A DNA stretch of 64,000 bases from Rhizobium sp. BK399 (GTDB lineage Bacteria; Pseudomonadota; Alphaproteobacteria; Rhizobiales; Rhizobiaceae), in NCBI RefSeq assembly GCF_014194695.1, contig NZ_JACIAH010000006.1:1-64000 (forward strand), written 5' to 3'. Both the position numbers and the translations under genes were made by a program. Below, one piece after another: positions 54,597 through 63,504 of the stretch. Position 1 is the first letter of the stretch. Every line of letters begins with the position of its first letter. The notes beneath the pieces are model-generated. The model worked only from the letters and a program-made list of their open reading frames with translations, ran no database searches and was not told the origin of the DNA.

Positions 54597-56426
54597 GTGA
54601 AGCAGCGATTTCGTGTTCTTGTCGGACTCTGCCTTTTGTCGGCTGCTTGCTACGCGGCTATCTCTTCCGGCAGGGAATTCGCGACGCGAAGCTATATGAA
54701 CGAGGCGTCCTTGCAGGCTGGTTCCGCCTTGCGCCTGGCCGTTTCGGCGCTTGCGGGACATCTGAGCCGATATGAACCGCTGCCTGAATTGATTGCCGAT
54801 CATGACAATATCAAGCAACTGGTGAACGATCCCGGCAATGAGGCTCTCCGCAGTAGAGCAAACACTTATCTCAAGGAAATCAATAGCCTGCTTGAATCGT
54901 CCGACATTTATGTGATGCGGATGAACGGCGATACGATCGCTGCGAGCAACTACGATGGGCCGACCAGCTTCGTGGGGGAGAACTTCAGCTACCGCCCCTA
55001 CTTTCAAGACGCTGCAAGGGGGAGTCAGGCGCGGTTTTACGCGCTCGGCACGACGTCGTTGAAGCGAGGCTACTACTTCGCCTCTCCCATCCAGGTGAAC
55101 GGGACCGTACGCGGGGTTATTGTCTTCAAGGTCGACATCGACTCGATCGAGGGGTCGTGGAAGGGCGGTGAGTACAAGATACTGGTGTCCGACCCGGAAG
55201 GCATCATCTTCATGACCGGTAGCCCCGAGTGGCTATATTCCTCCGTCCTGCCATTGACAGAGGAGCGCCTGCGACGCACCCAGGCATCGCGCCGCTATGC
55301 CGAGGCTGTTCTCAGGCCACTTCCAATTAGCGAGCAGTATGCTGATGGTCATCGGCTGCTTACAGTCGCCGACGGCGCCGCGCCCAGGGAATATCTGACG
55401 CTCTCTCACTATATGAGGGATGCCGACTGGACCGTCAGTGTGTTGATGGACACAAGTTCGGTGCATGCGCAGGCGCGGACCATGCTCATCGCAGTGCTGC
55501 TTTCAATCGGTCTGATGGGGCTGGTTGTCGCGATCGTGCTGCAGCGTCGCGCCCGGGCGCAGGAGCGGATGCGCATGCAGATCGATGCGCGCAATGAACT
55601 TGAGGAGCGCGTGGAGGAGCGGACCGCCGCTCTCGCGCACGTCAATCAGCGCATCGAAGAGGAGATCGCCGAGCGGCGCCTGACTGAACAGAAGCTTCGC
55701 CAGACACAGGCGGATCTCATCCAGGCAGGAAAACTTGCTGGCCTCGGACAAATGTCAGCCGCGCTATCGCATGAACTCAACCAACCGCTTGCTGCCGCCA
55801 AGACCTATGTGGACAGTGCCGCAATGCTGATTGCGCGCGATCGAGTCGACGAGGCCCGCGATAACCTCTCTCGCATCTCCGGCCTGATAGACCGGATGGC
55901 GTCGATAAGCCGACACCTGCGCAATTTTGCGCGCAAACCAAATGAAAAGGTAGGGCCGGTTTCGCTCGCGACTGCGATCGCCGATACGCTCGAAATCGTT
56001 TCCGCGCGTTTGAAAGTGGCAGACGCGACACTCGTCATCGACCTCGGCGAACCTTCCGCCGCCGTGCAGGCGGGCTCTGTGCGTCTTCAACAAGTTCTCG
56101 TCAATATCATCACCAACGCCGCTGATGCGGTGGAAGGTCTTGATGACCGACGTATCCATGTCGTGGCGGTTCAGGATGGCGCCAAGATGATCCTCACGGT
56201 CCGCGATCATGGTCCGGGTGTTTCCCCCGCGATCGCCGAGCGCATCTTCGATCCGTTCTTCAGCACGAAGGGCGTTGGCCGCGGCCTCGGACTGGGCCTG
56301 TCGATCTCCTACAATATCATCAAGGATTTCGGTGGCACCCTTTCGGTCAGCAATGCAGAAGACGGGGGCGCCGAGTTCCGTATCGTGCTTGATGCCGCGC
56401 CCGTTGTCAGTGAGGCGGCCGAATGA
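54597..56426 (+). CDS. DctB-like sensor histidine kinase
   Basis: 609-residue kinase: TM near residue 5-22, periplasmic double-PDC/CHASE-type sensor (about 35-295) with 'SDIYVMRMNGDTIAASNYDGPTSFVGENFSYRPYF', which is the DctB-type dicarboxylate-sensing fold, second TM (about 300-320), coiled coil, HisKA 'AALSHELNQPLAAAKTY' and HATPase ('DHGPGVSPAIAERIFDPFFSTK', 'GLGLGLSISYNII'). GTG 54597 follows GGGAGGGAGGAGCCC. The next gene overlaps the stop by four bases. With a TTT transporter following, it likely senses a carboxylate. Confidence 0.92.
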   Translation: MKQRFRVLVGLCLLSAACYAAISSGREFATRSYMNEASLQAGSALRLAVSALAGHLSRYEPLPELIADHDNIKQLVNDPGNEALRSRANTYLKEINSLLESSDIYVMRMNGDTIAASNYDGPTSFVGENFSYRPYFQDAARGSQARFYALGTTSLKRGYYFASPIQVNGTVRGVIVFKVDIDSIEGSWKGGEYKILVSDPEGIIFMTGSPEWLYSSVLPLTEERLRRTQASRRYAEAVLRPLPISEQYADGHRLLTVADGAAPREYLTLSHYMRDADWTVSVLMDTSSVHAQARTMLIAVLLSIGLMGLVVAIVLQRRARAQERMRMQIDARNELEERVEERTAALAHVNQRIEEEIAERRLTEQKLRQTQADLIQAGKLAGLGQMSAALSHELNQPLAAAKTYVDSAAMLIARDRVDEARDNLSRISGLIDRMASISRHLRNFARKPNEKVGPVSLATAIADTLEIVSARLKVADATLVIDLGEPSAAVQAGSVRLQQVLVNIITNAADAVEGLDDRRIHVVAVQDGAKMILTVRDHGPGVSPAIAERIFDPFFSTKGVGRGLGLGLSISYNIIKDFGGTLSVSNAEDGGAEFRIVLDAAPVVSEAAE

Positions 56427-57766
56427 AGGAAGGCCGGATACTCCTGATAGACGACGAAGAGGAGATGCGTCGCTCTTCCGCCCAGGCGCTCAGCCTGTTC
56501 GGACTCGACGTCGCGACATTCGCGAGCGCCGAGCCGGTCCTGGAGCGGGTCGGCTATGGCTTCGACGGCGTGGTGATCAGCGACATCCGGATGCCCGGAA
56601 TGGATGGCATGACTTTGTTGCAGCGCGTCCGCGAAATGGATTCCGAGATACCGGTCATTCTGGTGACGGGACACGCAGATGTGCAGCTCGCCGTCAGCGC
56701 CATGCACGCCGGGGTCTATGACTTCGTTGAAAAGCCCTTCGCGGCCCAGCATCTGGTTGGCATCATCCGACGCGCGCTGGATCGGCGCAGTTTGGTTCTC
56801 GAGAACAGACGGCTGCGCGCCGTGGCCGGCAAACGCGACGACATCGAGGCGCGCCTGCCGGGACGCACCCAGGCCATGGTGGACCTGCGGTATCGACTGC
56901 GTGCAATAGCAGCGACGGATGCCGACACACTGATCATCGGTGAGACGGGCGTCGGCAAGGAGGTGGTAGCCCGTGCGTTGCACGATACCAGCGCCCGCGC
57001 AGAAAAGCCGTTCATCGCGATCAATTGCGCTGCGTTGCCGGAGACTCTGATCGAAAGCGAGCTGTTTGGACACGAAGCCGGTGCTTTTCCCGGAGCTCTT
57101 CGGCCGCGATACGGCAAGTTCGAGCACGGCCGAGGTGGCACGATCCTGCTCGACGAAATTGGTTCGATGCCGTTCGATCTTCAGGCTAAATTCCTGCGCG
57201 TGCTGCAGGAGCGCGTTATCACGCGCCTGGGCTCCAACGAGGCTGTACCGCTCGACGTGCGCTTCATCGCGACGAGCAAGGTTGATCTGGAGATCGAAGT
57301 CGCGCAGGGCCGCTTTCGTCCAGACCTTCTTTACCGTCTCAATGTCGCTACTATTCACGTGCCCGCGCTTGCGCAACGACAGGCGGATATTCCGCTTCTG
57401 TTTCTCCAGCTTGTTCGAGAGGCGGCCGCCCGCTACGGGCGCAGCGACGTGGAGGTGCGGCCAGAAACGATCAGCAGGATAGGCTCGCGGACCTGGCCGG
57501 GCAATGTGCGTGAATTGCGCAACGCCGCCGATCGGCTGGTTCTTGGTCTCGATCTCCAGCCGGAGGACACAGCGGAGCAAAATCAGAAACTCGCAGACAG
57601 GGTTGCCGCCTACGAGCGTGGCCTCATTGCCAGTGCGCTTGCCACCCACGGCGGCAGTCTCCGTCCGGTCTATGAGATGCTCGGCGTTTCGCGAAAGACG
57701 CTCTACGAGAAGATGCAGAAATACGGGCTTGAAAAAGGCAGGAGCGACGATGAGGACGAAGCGTGA
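56423..57766 (+). CDS. DctD-like NtrC-family response regulator
   Basis: 447-residue sigma54-dependent activator: receiver with phospho-Asp54 (VVISDIRMPGMDG) and Lys104 (VEKPF), AAA+ domain (Walker A GETGVGKE near 173, 'GGTILLDEIGSM') and a Fis-type HTH at the C-terminus ('SLRPVYEMLGVSRKTLYEKMQKYGL'). The sigma54-contacting loop reads GAFPGA (220-225) instead of the canonical GAFTGA, as in some DctD relatives. Overlaps the kinase stop (ATGA). Probable target: the TTT operon 184 bases downstream. Confidence 0.92.
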   Translation: MKEGRILLIDDEEEMRRSSAQALSLFGLDVATFASAEPVLERVGYGFDGVVISDIRMPGMDGMTLLQRVREMDSEIPVILVTGHADVQLAVSAMHAGVYDFVEKPFAAQHLVGIIRRALDRRSLVLENRRLRAVAGKRDDIEARLPGRTQAMVDLRYRLRAIAATDADTLIIGETGVGKEVVARALHDTSARAEKPFIAINCAALPETLIESELFGHEAGAFPGALRPRYGKFEHGRGGTILLDEIGSMPFDLQAKFLRVLQERVITRLGSNEAVPLDVRFIATSKVDLEIEVAQGRFRPDLLYRLNVATIHVPALAQRQADIPLLFLQLVREAAARYGRSDVEVRPETISRIGSRTWPGNVRELRNAADRLVLGLDLQPEDTAEQNQKLADRVAAYERGLIASALATHGGSLRPVYEMLGVSRKTLYEKMQKYGLEKGRSDDEDEA

Positions 57767-57767
57767 A

Positions 57768-57785
57768 TGGGTGGAAATCCACCCA
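57768..57785. promoter_or_regulatory. 18-bp palindrome, possible activator site
   Basis: TGGGTGGA-AA-TCCACCCA is a perfect inverted repeat (8-bp arms, 2-base centre) beginning 2 bases after the DctD-like stop, 166 bases before the TctC start. It is well placed as an upstream activating site for the NtrC-family regulator just encoded. A further CCCACCC lies at about 57808. I found no GG-N10-GC sigma54 promoter between it and the gene. Confidence 0.5.
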
Positions 57786-57950
57786 CGATCCCGTTCGTTT
57801 GTCCCCTTTCCCACCCGTCTCGTGTGGTATCATGCAGGAAAATGCAAGGAGCTATGCCTCTGCCGGTTGTCCGGCGCACTAGGCGTTCCACAGTGACAGT
57901 TCGTGACCGGAGCGGGGGGAGCCGTTCCGGCGGGTTACTGGGAGGATGAA

Positions 57951-58934
57951 ATGAAAATATTGAATGCCTTGCTGGGCGTGACGGCCATCGCTGCCGCTTC
58001 GCTCGTTTCCGCATCCGCAATCGCTCAAACCTACCCGGAACGGACGATCACGATGGTCGTCCCGTTTGCCGCTGGCGGCCCGACGGATACTGTGGCCCGT
58101 CTGGTTGCCGAGTCGATGTCGAAGGACCTCGGCCAGCAGATCGTCGTTGAAAATGTCGGCGGCGCTGGCGGTACCCTTGGTGCAGGCCGCGTCGCTCAGG
58201 CTGATGCAGATGGCTACACGCTGCTCTTGCACCACATCGGCATGGCGACCAGCGCCACGCTCTATCGCAAGCTTGCCTATGACACCCTGAATTCCTTTGA
58301 GTATGTGGGCCTTGTGACCGACGTGCCGATGACGATCGTTGCGCGCAAGGATTTTGAGCCGGCCGACCTCAAGGGCCTTGTCGAATACGTCAAGGCCAAC
58401 AAGGATAGCGTCACCGTTGCGAATGCCGGCATCGGCGCGGCTTCGCACCTGTGTGGCATGATGCTGATGAGCGCAATCCAAACGCCATTGACCACCGTTC
58501 CATACAAGGGCACCGGCCCCGCCATGACTGACCTGCTCGGCGGCCAGGTCGACATCATGTGCGACCAGACCACCAACACGACCAAGCAGATCCAGGGCGG
58601 CACGATCAAGGCTTACGCTGTCACTTCGCCTGCACGCCTGAAGGTGCTTCCCGATGTACCGACGGCAGTCGAAGCGGGTCTTGCCGACTTCCAGGTCGGC
58701 ATCTGGCATGGGATCTATGCGCCCAAGGGTACACCGATTGCGGTAACCGAGCGGCTGTCGAAATCGCTGCAGGTTGCCCTCAAGGACCCGAACGTTGTGG
58801 CCCGCTTCGCCGAACTCGGCACCGACCCATCGCCGGAGGCGGATGCAACGCCGGCCGCCCTCAAGGCTAAACTCGAAGCAGAGATTACCCGCTGGAAGCC
58901 GGTGATCGAGGCGGCGGGTCAATACGCCGACTAG
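57951..58934 (+). CDS. Tripartite tricarboxylate transporter substrate-binding protein (TctC 1)
   Basis: 327-residue Bug/TctC-family periplasmic binding protein. ATG 57951 follows GGGAGGATGAA and opens a Sec signal (MKILNALLGVTAIAAASLVSASAIAQT). Family signatures are 'ITMVVPFAAGGPTDTVARLV', 'VENVGGAGGTLG', 'YKGTGPAMTDLLGGQVDIM' and 'YAPKGTP'. The frame is open to 57903 but lacks a signal there. A strong hairpin follows at 58941. The ligand (likely a di/tricarboxylate or aromatic acid) is not evident. Confidence 0.93.
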   Translation: MKILNALLGVTAIAAASLVSASAIAQTYPERTITMVVPFAAGGPTDTVARLVAESMSKDLGQQIVVENVGGAGGTLGAGRVAQADADGYTLLLHHIGMATSATLYRKLAYDTLNSFEYVGLVTDVPMTIVARKDFEPADLKGLVEYVKANKDSVTVANAGIGAASHLCGMMLMSAIQTPLTTVPYKGTGPAMTDLLGGQVDIMCDQTTNTTKQIQGGTIKAYAVTSPARLKVLPDVPTAVEAGLADFQVGIWHGIYAPKGTPIAVTERLSKSLQVALKDPNVVARFAELGTDPSPEADATPAALKAKLEAEITRWKPVIEAAGQYAD

Positions 58935-58940
58935 CTATGT

Positions 58941-58978
58941 CGATTGCCGCCCGGAATGGGTTTCGGGCGGCGCGATCG
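58941..58978 (+). promoter_or_regulatory. Intergenic hairpin after TctC 1
   Basis: GCCGCCCG (58946-58953) pairs with CGGGCGGC (58964-58971), flanked by CGAT/ATCG (58941-58944, 58975-58978). It begins 6 bases after the binding-protein stop and lacks a T tract. It could protect the TctC mRNA or partly stop transcription, giving more binding protein than TctBA. Confidence 0.55.
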
Positions 58979-59052
58979 CTGCGGCAGTCGGCCGTGCTTT
59001 TCGCGTCGGGACAGCCGGCGAGCCGCGCCACGACCATCGCCAAGGGGGACAT

Positions 59053-59514
59053 ATGAAATCGCTGACGTTCGACAGCACCAACGCGCTTTGCGGCACGCTT
59101 TTCATCGGGTTGGGCTGCTTCTTCATCTATCAATGTCTTAATCTTGAACTCGGCACCGCCCTGCGAATGGGGCCGGGCTACTTTCCGCTGCTGCTTGCTG
59201 TCGTCCTGACGCTTCTTGGCCTGATCGTGCTGATCCAGGCAACACGGGTGCACGGCGAACCATTGGGCCCGATGGCGCTGCGCGGAATGGCTTTCATCCT
59301 GCCGGCACCGATCGTCTTTGGATTGACGGTGCGCGGGATGGGCTTCGTACCGTCGCTGTTTCTGGTGTCGCTGGTGGCGGCCTTCGCATCTTCGCGGATG
59401 AAGGTGCCGCTGGCGTTGGTGCTTGCGGTCGCGATAACCCTCTTCTCGGTCATTGTCTTCAGCTATGCGCTTGGCTTGCCGTTCGAGCGGTTCGGCCCTT
59501 GGGTTCGGTTCTAG
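59053..59514 (+). CDS. tctB: TTT small membrane subunit (TctB)
   Basis: 153-residue protein with four hydrophobic segments and the family pattern 'GTLFIGLGCFFIYQCLNLELGTALRMGPGYFPLLL', where the RMGPGYFP motif is diagnostic of TctB. It partners the large TctA permease, nine bases downstream. ATG 59053 lies after AAGGGGGACAT. Confidence 0.9.
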   Translation: MKSLTFDSTNALCGTLFIGLGCFFIYQCLNLELGTALRMGPGYFPLLLAVVLTLLGLIVLIQATRVHGEPLGPMALRGMAFILPAPIVFGLTVRGMGFVPSLFLVSLVAAFASSRMKVPLALVLAVAITLFSVIVFSYALGLPFERFGPWVRF

Positions 59515-59523
59515 GAGGCGGCG

Positions 59524-61029
59524 ATGGATCTTGTCAGCAATCTCGCCTTGGGTTTCAGCACCGCGGCCTCACCAGAAAACCTTCTTTTCTGCCTCATCGG
59601 TGTGCTGCTGGGTACGTTGATCGGTGTCTTGCCAGGGATCGGGGCGACTGCGACGATCGCCATGCTGTTGCCGATCACCTTCCAGCTGGAGCCTGTCTCC
59701 TCGCTGATCATGCTGGCGGGCATCTACTACGGGGCACAGTATGGCGGCTCGACCACGGCGATCCTCATCAACATGCCCGGCGAGTCCTCCTCGGCGGTGA
59801 CGGCGATTGACGGCTATCAGATGGCCCGTCGCGGCCGGGCAGGAGCGGCACTGTCGATTGCGGCGCTCGGCTCTTTCTTTGCCGGCACCGTCTCGACCTT
59901 CCTCGTCGCGATCTTCGCAATCCCCCTCACCGCACTTGCCCTGAAATTCGGTGCCGCCGAATACTTCTCACTGATGATCGTCGGCCTGGTGTCCTCGGTT
60001 GCCCTCGCCCACGGCTCGATTGTCAAAGCTCTCGCCATGGTCGCGCTAGGCCTGCTGCTTGGACTGGTCGGTACGGATATCTATACGGGAACGCCCCGCT
60101 TTACCCTCGGCATTCGCGAATATGCCGACGGACTGAATTTCGTTGCCGTTGCCGTTGGCGTGTTCGGTGTTGCGGAAATCCTGCGCAACCTGGAGGGAGA
60201 GAAGACCCGCACGGTGCTGATGGCCAAGGTTAGCGGCCTCTGGCCGACGCGCGAGGACTTCAGGCGGATGATCGCCCCGGTTCTGCGTGGCACGGCGATT
60301 GGCTCAGCACTCGGGATCCTGCCGGGTGGCGGCGCCATCCTTGCCGCCTTTGCCTCCTACACAGTGGAGAAGCGCATCTCCGACCGCCCGCAGGAGTTCG
60401 GTCACGGCGCCATCGCCGGTGTGGCCGGGCCGGAATCGGCCAACAACGCCGGTGCTCAGACCTCATTCATTCCGTTGCTGACGCTGGGCATTCCGGCAAA
60501 TCCGGTGATGGCGCTGATGGTCGGCGCCATGATCATCCAGGGGATCGTGCCGGGTCCGAATGTGGCCACCGAGCAGCCGGCGCTGTTTTGGGGGATCATC
60601 GCATCCATGTGGATCGGCAACCTGATGCTGGTTGTGCTCAACCTGCCCCTGATCGGCCTTTGGGTTAAATTGCTGACAATTCCCTATTACGTACTTTTCC
60701 CGATTATCATGGCCTTCTGCTCGATCGGGGTCTACAGCGTTAACAGCAATGTCTACGACCTCTACGCGGTCGCCTTTTTCGGGTTAGCCGGCTACCTGTT
60801 GGTCAAATTGCGCTGCGAGCCGGCACCGTTGCTCCTGGGGTTCGTGCTGGGACCATTGCTGGAGGAAAATCTCCGGCGTGCGATGATCCTGTCGCGCGGC
60901 GATCCGATGACGTTTGTCACACGTCCAATCAGCGCCATTTTGCTTCTGATCGCCCTTGCCGTCCTGCTGGTGGTGTTCCTGCCTTCGGTGAAGGCGAAGC
61001 GTGAGGAGGTTTTCCAGGAAGAAGACTGA
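59524..61029 (+). CDS. tctA: TTT large permease (TctA)
   Basis: 501-residue membrane protein, about twelve TM segments, with the signature 'GVLLGTLIGVLPGIGATATIAMLLP' (motif of TctA) and its repeat 'GTAIGSALGILPGGGAILAAFASYTVEK'. This internal duplication is typical. It imports the acid captured by the TctC proteins using the membrane potential. SD AGGAGGCG precedes the start. Confidence 0.93.
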   Translation: MDLVSNLALGFSTAASPENLLFCLIGVLLGTLIGVLPGIGATATIAMLLPITFQLEPVSSLIMLAGIYYGAQYGGSTTAILINMPGESSSAVTAIDGYQMARRGRAGAALSIAALGSFFAGTVSTFLVAIFAIPLTALALKFGAAEYFSLMIVGLVSSVALAHGSIVKALAMVALGLLLGLVGTDIYTGTPRFTLGIREYADGLNFVAVAVGVFGVAEILRNLEGEKTRTVLMAKVSGLWPTREDFRRMIAPVLRGTAIGSALGILPGGGAILAAFASYTVEKRISDRPQEFGHGAIAGVAGPESANNAGAQTSFIPLLTLGIPANPVMALMVGAMIIQGIVPGPNVATEQPALFWGIIASMWIGNLMLVVLNLPLIGLWVKLLTIPYYVLFPIIMAFCSIGVYSVNSNVYDLYAVAFFGLAGYLLVKLRCEPAPLLLGFVLGPLLEENLRRAMILSRGDPMTFVTRPISAILLLIALAVLLVVFLPSVKAKREEVFQEED

Positions 61030-61082
61030 ACCAACGAAATAGCATCGCGCCGACAAACAGACCGCAACGAGGAGGAATAAGG

Positions 61083-62072
61083 ATGACGAAACTGAACCTG
61101 ACCCGACGCAGCACGCTTGCTGCGGGCCTTGCTGTGGCCGCGGCGTTGGTCGCCGCATCACCATCGCGAGCGGCAGATTTTCCTGATCGGCAGGTGACGA
61201 TGGTCGTCCCGTTTGCAGCCGGCGGATCGACTGACGTCGTTGCCCGCATCCTCGCGCAGAAGATGTCCGAGGATCTGGGCCAGCAGGTGATCGTGCAGAA
61301 CGTCGCAGGCGCAGGCGGAAATCTCGGCGCAGGCAATGTTGCGCGCGCCGATGCTGACGGCTACACGATTCTGATGGGGACCGTCGCGACCCACGCGCTC
61401 AATCCGTTGATCCTGAAGTCAACCCCATACGATCCTGAAAGGGATTTTGCGCCGATCTCGCTGTTGGTCGTCGTTCCGAACGTTCTCGTCGTCAATCCCG
61501 AATTGCCGGCCAAAACGATCGCCGAACTGGTGGCGCTCCTCAAGGCCAATCCAGGCACATATAGTTATGCCTCCTCCGGCAATGGTACGCCGCTGCATCT
61601 ATCCGGTGAGCTTTTCAAGGCAATGGCGGGAGTGGAAATGGAGCACATCCCGTACAAGGGGTCAGGCCCGGCGCTGAACGATGTCCTCGGCAATCAGGTT
61701 CCGATCATGTTTGACAACCTGCCGTCCTCGTCTGGCCACATCAAGAGCGGCACGCTGCGTGCACTTGCGGTCACCACCAAGGAACGCGCGCCATCCTTCC
61801 CCGATGTGCCGACCGTTGCCGAGACTGTTCCCGGCTACGAAACCTATACCTGGAACGCATTGTTCGCTCCCGCCGGCACCCCCGCGGATGTCGTAGCCCG
61901 TCTGAACTCGGCAGCCAACAAGGCGCTCGCCGATCCTGAAGTGGGCAAGCGAATGACCGAGTTCAGTGCCGTTATCGTGGGTTCCACACCGGAAGAGCTC
62001 GCTGCCCACGTCAAGGCGGAGATTGCCAAGTGGACACCTGTCGTGCGTGACGCCAAGATCGAGCTCGAATAG
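61083..62072 (+). CDS. TTT substrate-binding protein (TctC 2)
   Basis: 329-residue Bug/TctC binding protein with a twin-arginine-like N-terminus (LTRRSTLAAGLAVAAALVAA) that could be Tat or Sec. Body motifs are 'VTMVVPFAAGGSTDVVARIL', 'VQNVAGAGGNLG', 'YKGSGPALNDVLGNQVPIM' and 'FAPAGTP'. It is a clear paralogue of TctC 1 and lies 53 bases after tctA behind GAGGAGGAATAAGG. Two receptors on one permease pair suggest two ligands. Confidence 0.93.
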   Translation: MTKLNLTRRSTLAAGLAVAAALVAASPSRAADFPDRQVTMVVPFAAGGSTDVVARILAQKMSEDLGQQVIVQNVAGAGGNLGAGNVARADADGYTILMGTVATHALNPLILKSTPYDPERDFAPISLLVVVPNVLVVNPELPAKTIAELVALLKANPGTYSYASSGNGTPLHLSGELFKAMAGVEMEHIPYKGSGPALNDVLGNQVPIMFDNLPSSSGHIKSGTLRALAVTTKERAPSFPDVPTVAETVPGYETYTWNALFAPAGTPADVVARLNSAANKALADPEVGKRMTEFSAVIVGSTPEELAAHVKAEIAKWTPVVRDAKIELE

Positions 62073-62438
62073 CCATCGCGAATCTTTTACGCCGTCTGCA
62101 CAACGCGAACTGAATGTCGTGCGTTGGAAATCCGTCGCTTGTTGCTCGAAGGGTCGGAACTCCGAAAAGATCGTCGGTTGGCTGGTACTCTGCTCAGCGA
62201 ATACCATTCTTCAGGCGTGCGTCAGCTTTGCGACCCAAAAGCAAACGCCACACCTGAGGGTTGGGACGGCGCCTTTGCCGACCGCCTGGAACATTTTATG
62301 GGGCTCAATACCGGCTAAACGTCGGCGGTTCGCGCAGGCAAGCACAATCGGTCAAAGTGCCTGAAGGCGCCGCTAGGAATTCCTTTCTGTTGCCGGAGTG
62401 GCGCGCTTGTTAACCTGAAAAATGAACTTGGAACACTC
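62073..62438. other. Intergenic region
   Basis: About 365 bases between TctC 2 and the membrane-protein gene. Short open frames here (for example 62124-62318, plus) lack recognisable features. No clear terminator or promoter was identified. Confidence 0.4.
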
Positions 62439-63194
62439 ATGACAACCGTTACCAGTATATCGTCTACGATGACGGCCTCGTTCCTTGGTTCGCTGGTTGA
62501 AGTCGTAGAGGCTTTCACGATTATCCTGGCGGTTGGCGTGACGCAGGGTTGGCGGCCGGCTTTCCTCGGCACCGGCTTGGCGCTGGCGGTCCTGGCGATC
62601 CTTGTGCTCACGCTTGGACCACTTCTTGGGATGATTCCGATCGGGCTCATGCAGTTTGTGATCGGGACGTTGCTCATTCTGTTCGGAATGCGATGGCTAC
62701 GGAAGGCGATCCTCAGGGCATCGGGCTTTATTGCTTTGCATGATGAGGAGAAAGCCTTCGCCCAAGAGACGAACAAACTTCGCATGCAGACCTCCGATCG
62801 CCGCGCAAATCTACTGGCTGCCATCACCGCCTTTAAGGCGGTTCTCCTCGAGGGGGTCGAGGTCGTGTTTATTGTCATTGCGACTGGCGCGGGCCGAGGA
62901 ATGATCGGCTATGCAAGTGTTGGCGCCGTGGCGGCTTGTCTATTGGTTCTTGTCGTCGGTTTCGCTGTGCACAAACCCCTGTCGACTGTCCCGGAAAACA
63001 GCCTCAAGTTTGCTGTGGGAGTGCTCCTGAGTGCATTCGGAATTTTTTGGGCGGGCGAGGGGATCGGCGCGGAATGGCCGGGAGACGATCTGGCGCTGCT
63101 GCCAATCCTTTTGGTGCTCATCCTGGCCTCTTTCGCGTTGGTAAGAACGCTCCAACGCTATCATGCCTCTCACGTCAGGCAGGTCGTCAGATGA
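62439..63194 (+). CDS. COG4280-like integral membrane protein
   Basis: 251-residue polytopic protein with six to seven TM segments in two repeats. Each repeat starts with an acidic motif: 'SLVEVVEAFTIILAVGVTQGW' (about 18-38) and 'AVLLEGVEVVFIVIATGAG' (about 130-150). The two-repeat, E-x-x-E design recalls UPF0016/GDT1-type cation transporters. Placement in COG4280 is from memory of the motif, and the function is unknown. Overlaps the next gene as ATGA. Confidence 0.8.
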   Translation: MTTVTSISSTMTASFLGSLVEVVEAFTIILAVGVTQGWRPAFLGTGLALAVLAILVLTLGPLLGMIPIGLMQFVIGTLLILFGMRWLRKAILRASGFIALHDEEKAFAQETNKLRMQTSDRRANLLAAITAFKAVLLEGVEVVFIVIATGAGRGMIGYASVGAVAACLLVLVVGFAVHKPLSTVPENSLKFAVGVLLSAFGIFWAGEGIGAEWPGDDLALLPILLVLILASFALVRTLQRYHASHVRQVVR

Positions 63195-63466
63195 AAATCC
63201 TGAGGATGGCCATAAAAGAAATCGTCGGCATGTTCATCGATGACGGTGCCCTGGCGCTTCTGACGATCGCGCTGATCGCGTGCATCGGGTTAATGGTGAA
63301 GATCGAGGTGATCGGAGGACTGACAGGCGCCTGCCTGCTTTTCCTGGGATGCGTGTTTATTCTTGCTGAAAGTGTTGCTCGGGCGGCTCGACGCAAGGTG
63401 AAGGGGATGGTCCACACCCAAAGCCTCGATAGAAACCATGCGCCTGAGAGTGCGCGTCTACCTTGA
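63191..63466 (+). CDS. Small two-helix membrane protein
   Basis: 91-residue protein with two TM segments (about 18-35 and 40-60) and a basic C-terminal tail (ARRKVKGMVHTQ). Its ATG at 63191 overlaps the stop of the COG4280-like gene (ATGA), so it is translationally coupled and probably a partner of that membrane protein. No family recognised. Confidence 0.75.
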   Translation: MKILRMAIKEIVGMFIDDGALALLTIALIACIGLMVKIEVIGGLTGACLLFLGCVFILAESVARAARRKVKGMVHTQSLDRNHAPESARLP

Positions 63467-63504
63467 TTTTTAAGGAGACCCCGCTACGCGCCGCCTCTCC
63501 ACTG

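Noticed and set aside
57786..57950. Sigma54 promoter upstream of the TTT operon
   Set aside because: I searched for GG-N10-GC spacing with TGGCAC/TTGC-like flanks and found none; GTGGTATCATGC has the wrong spacing.
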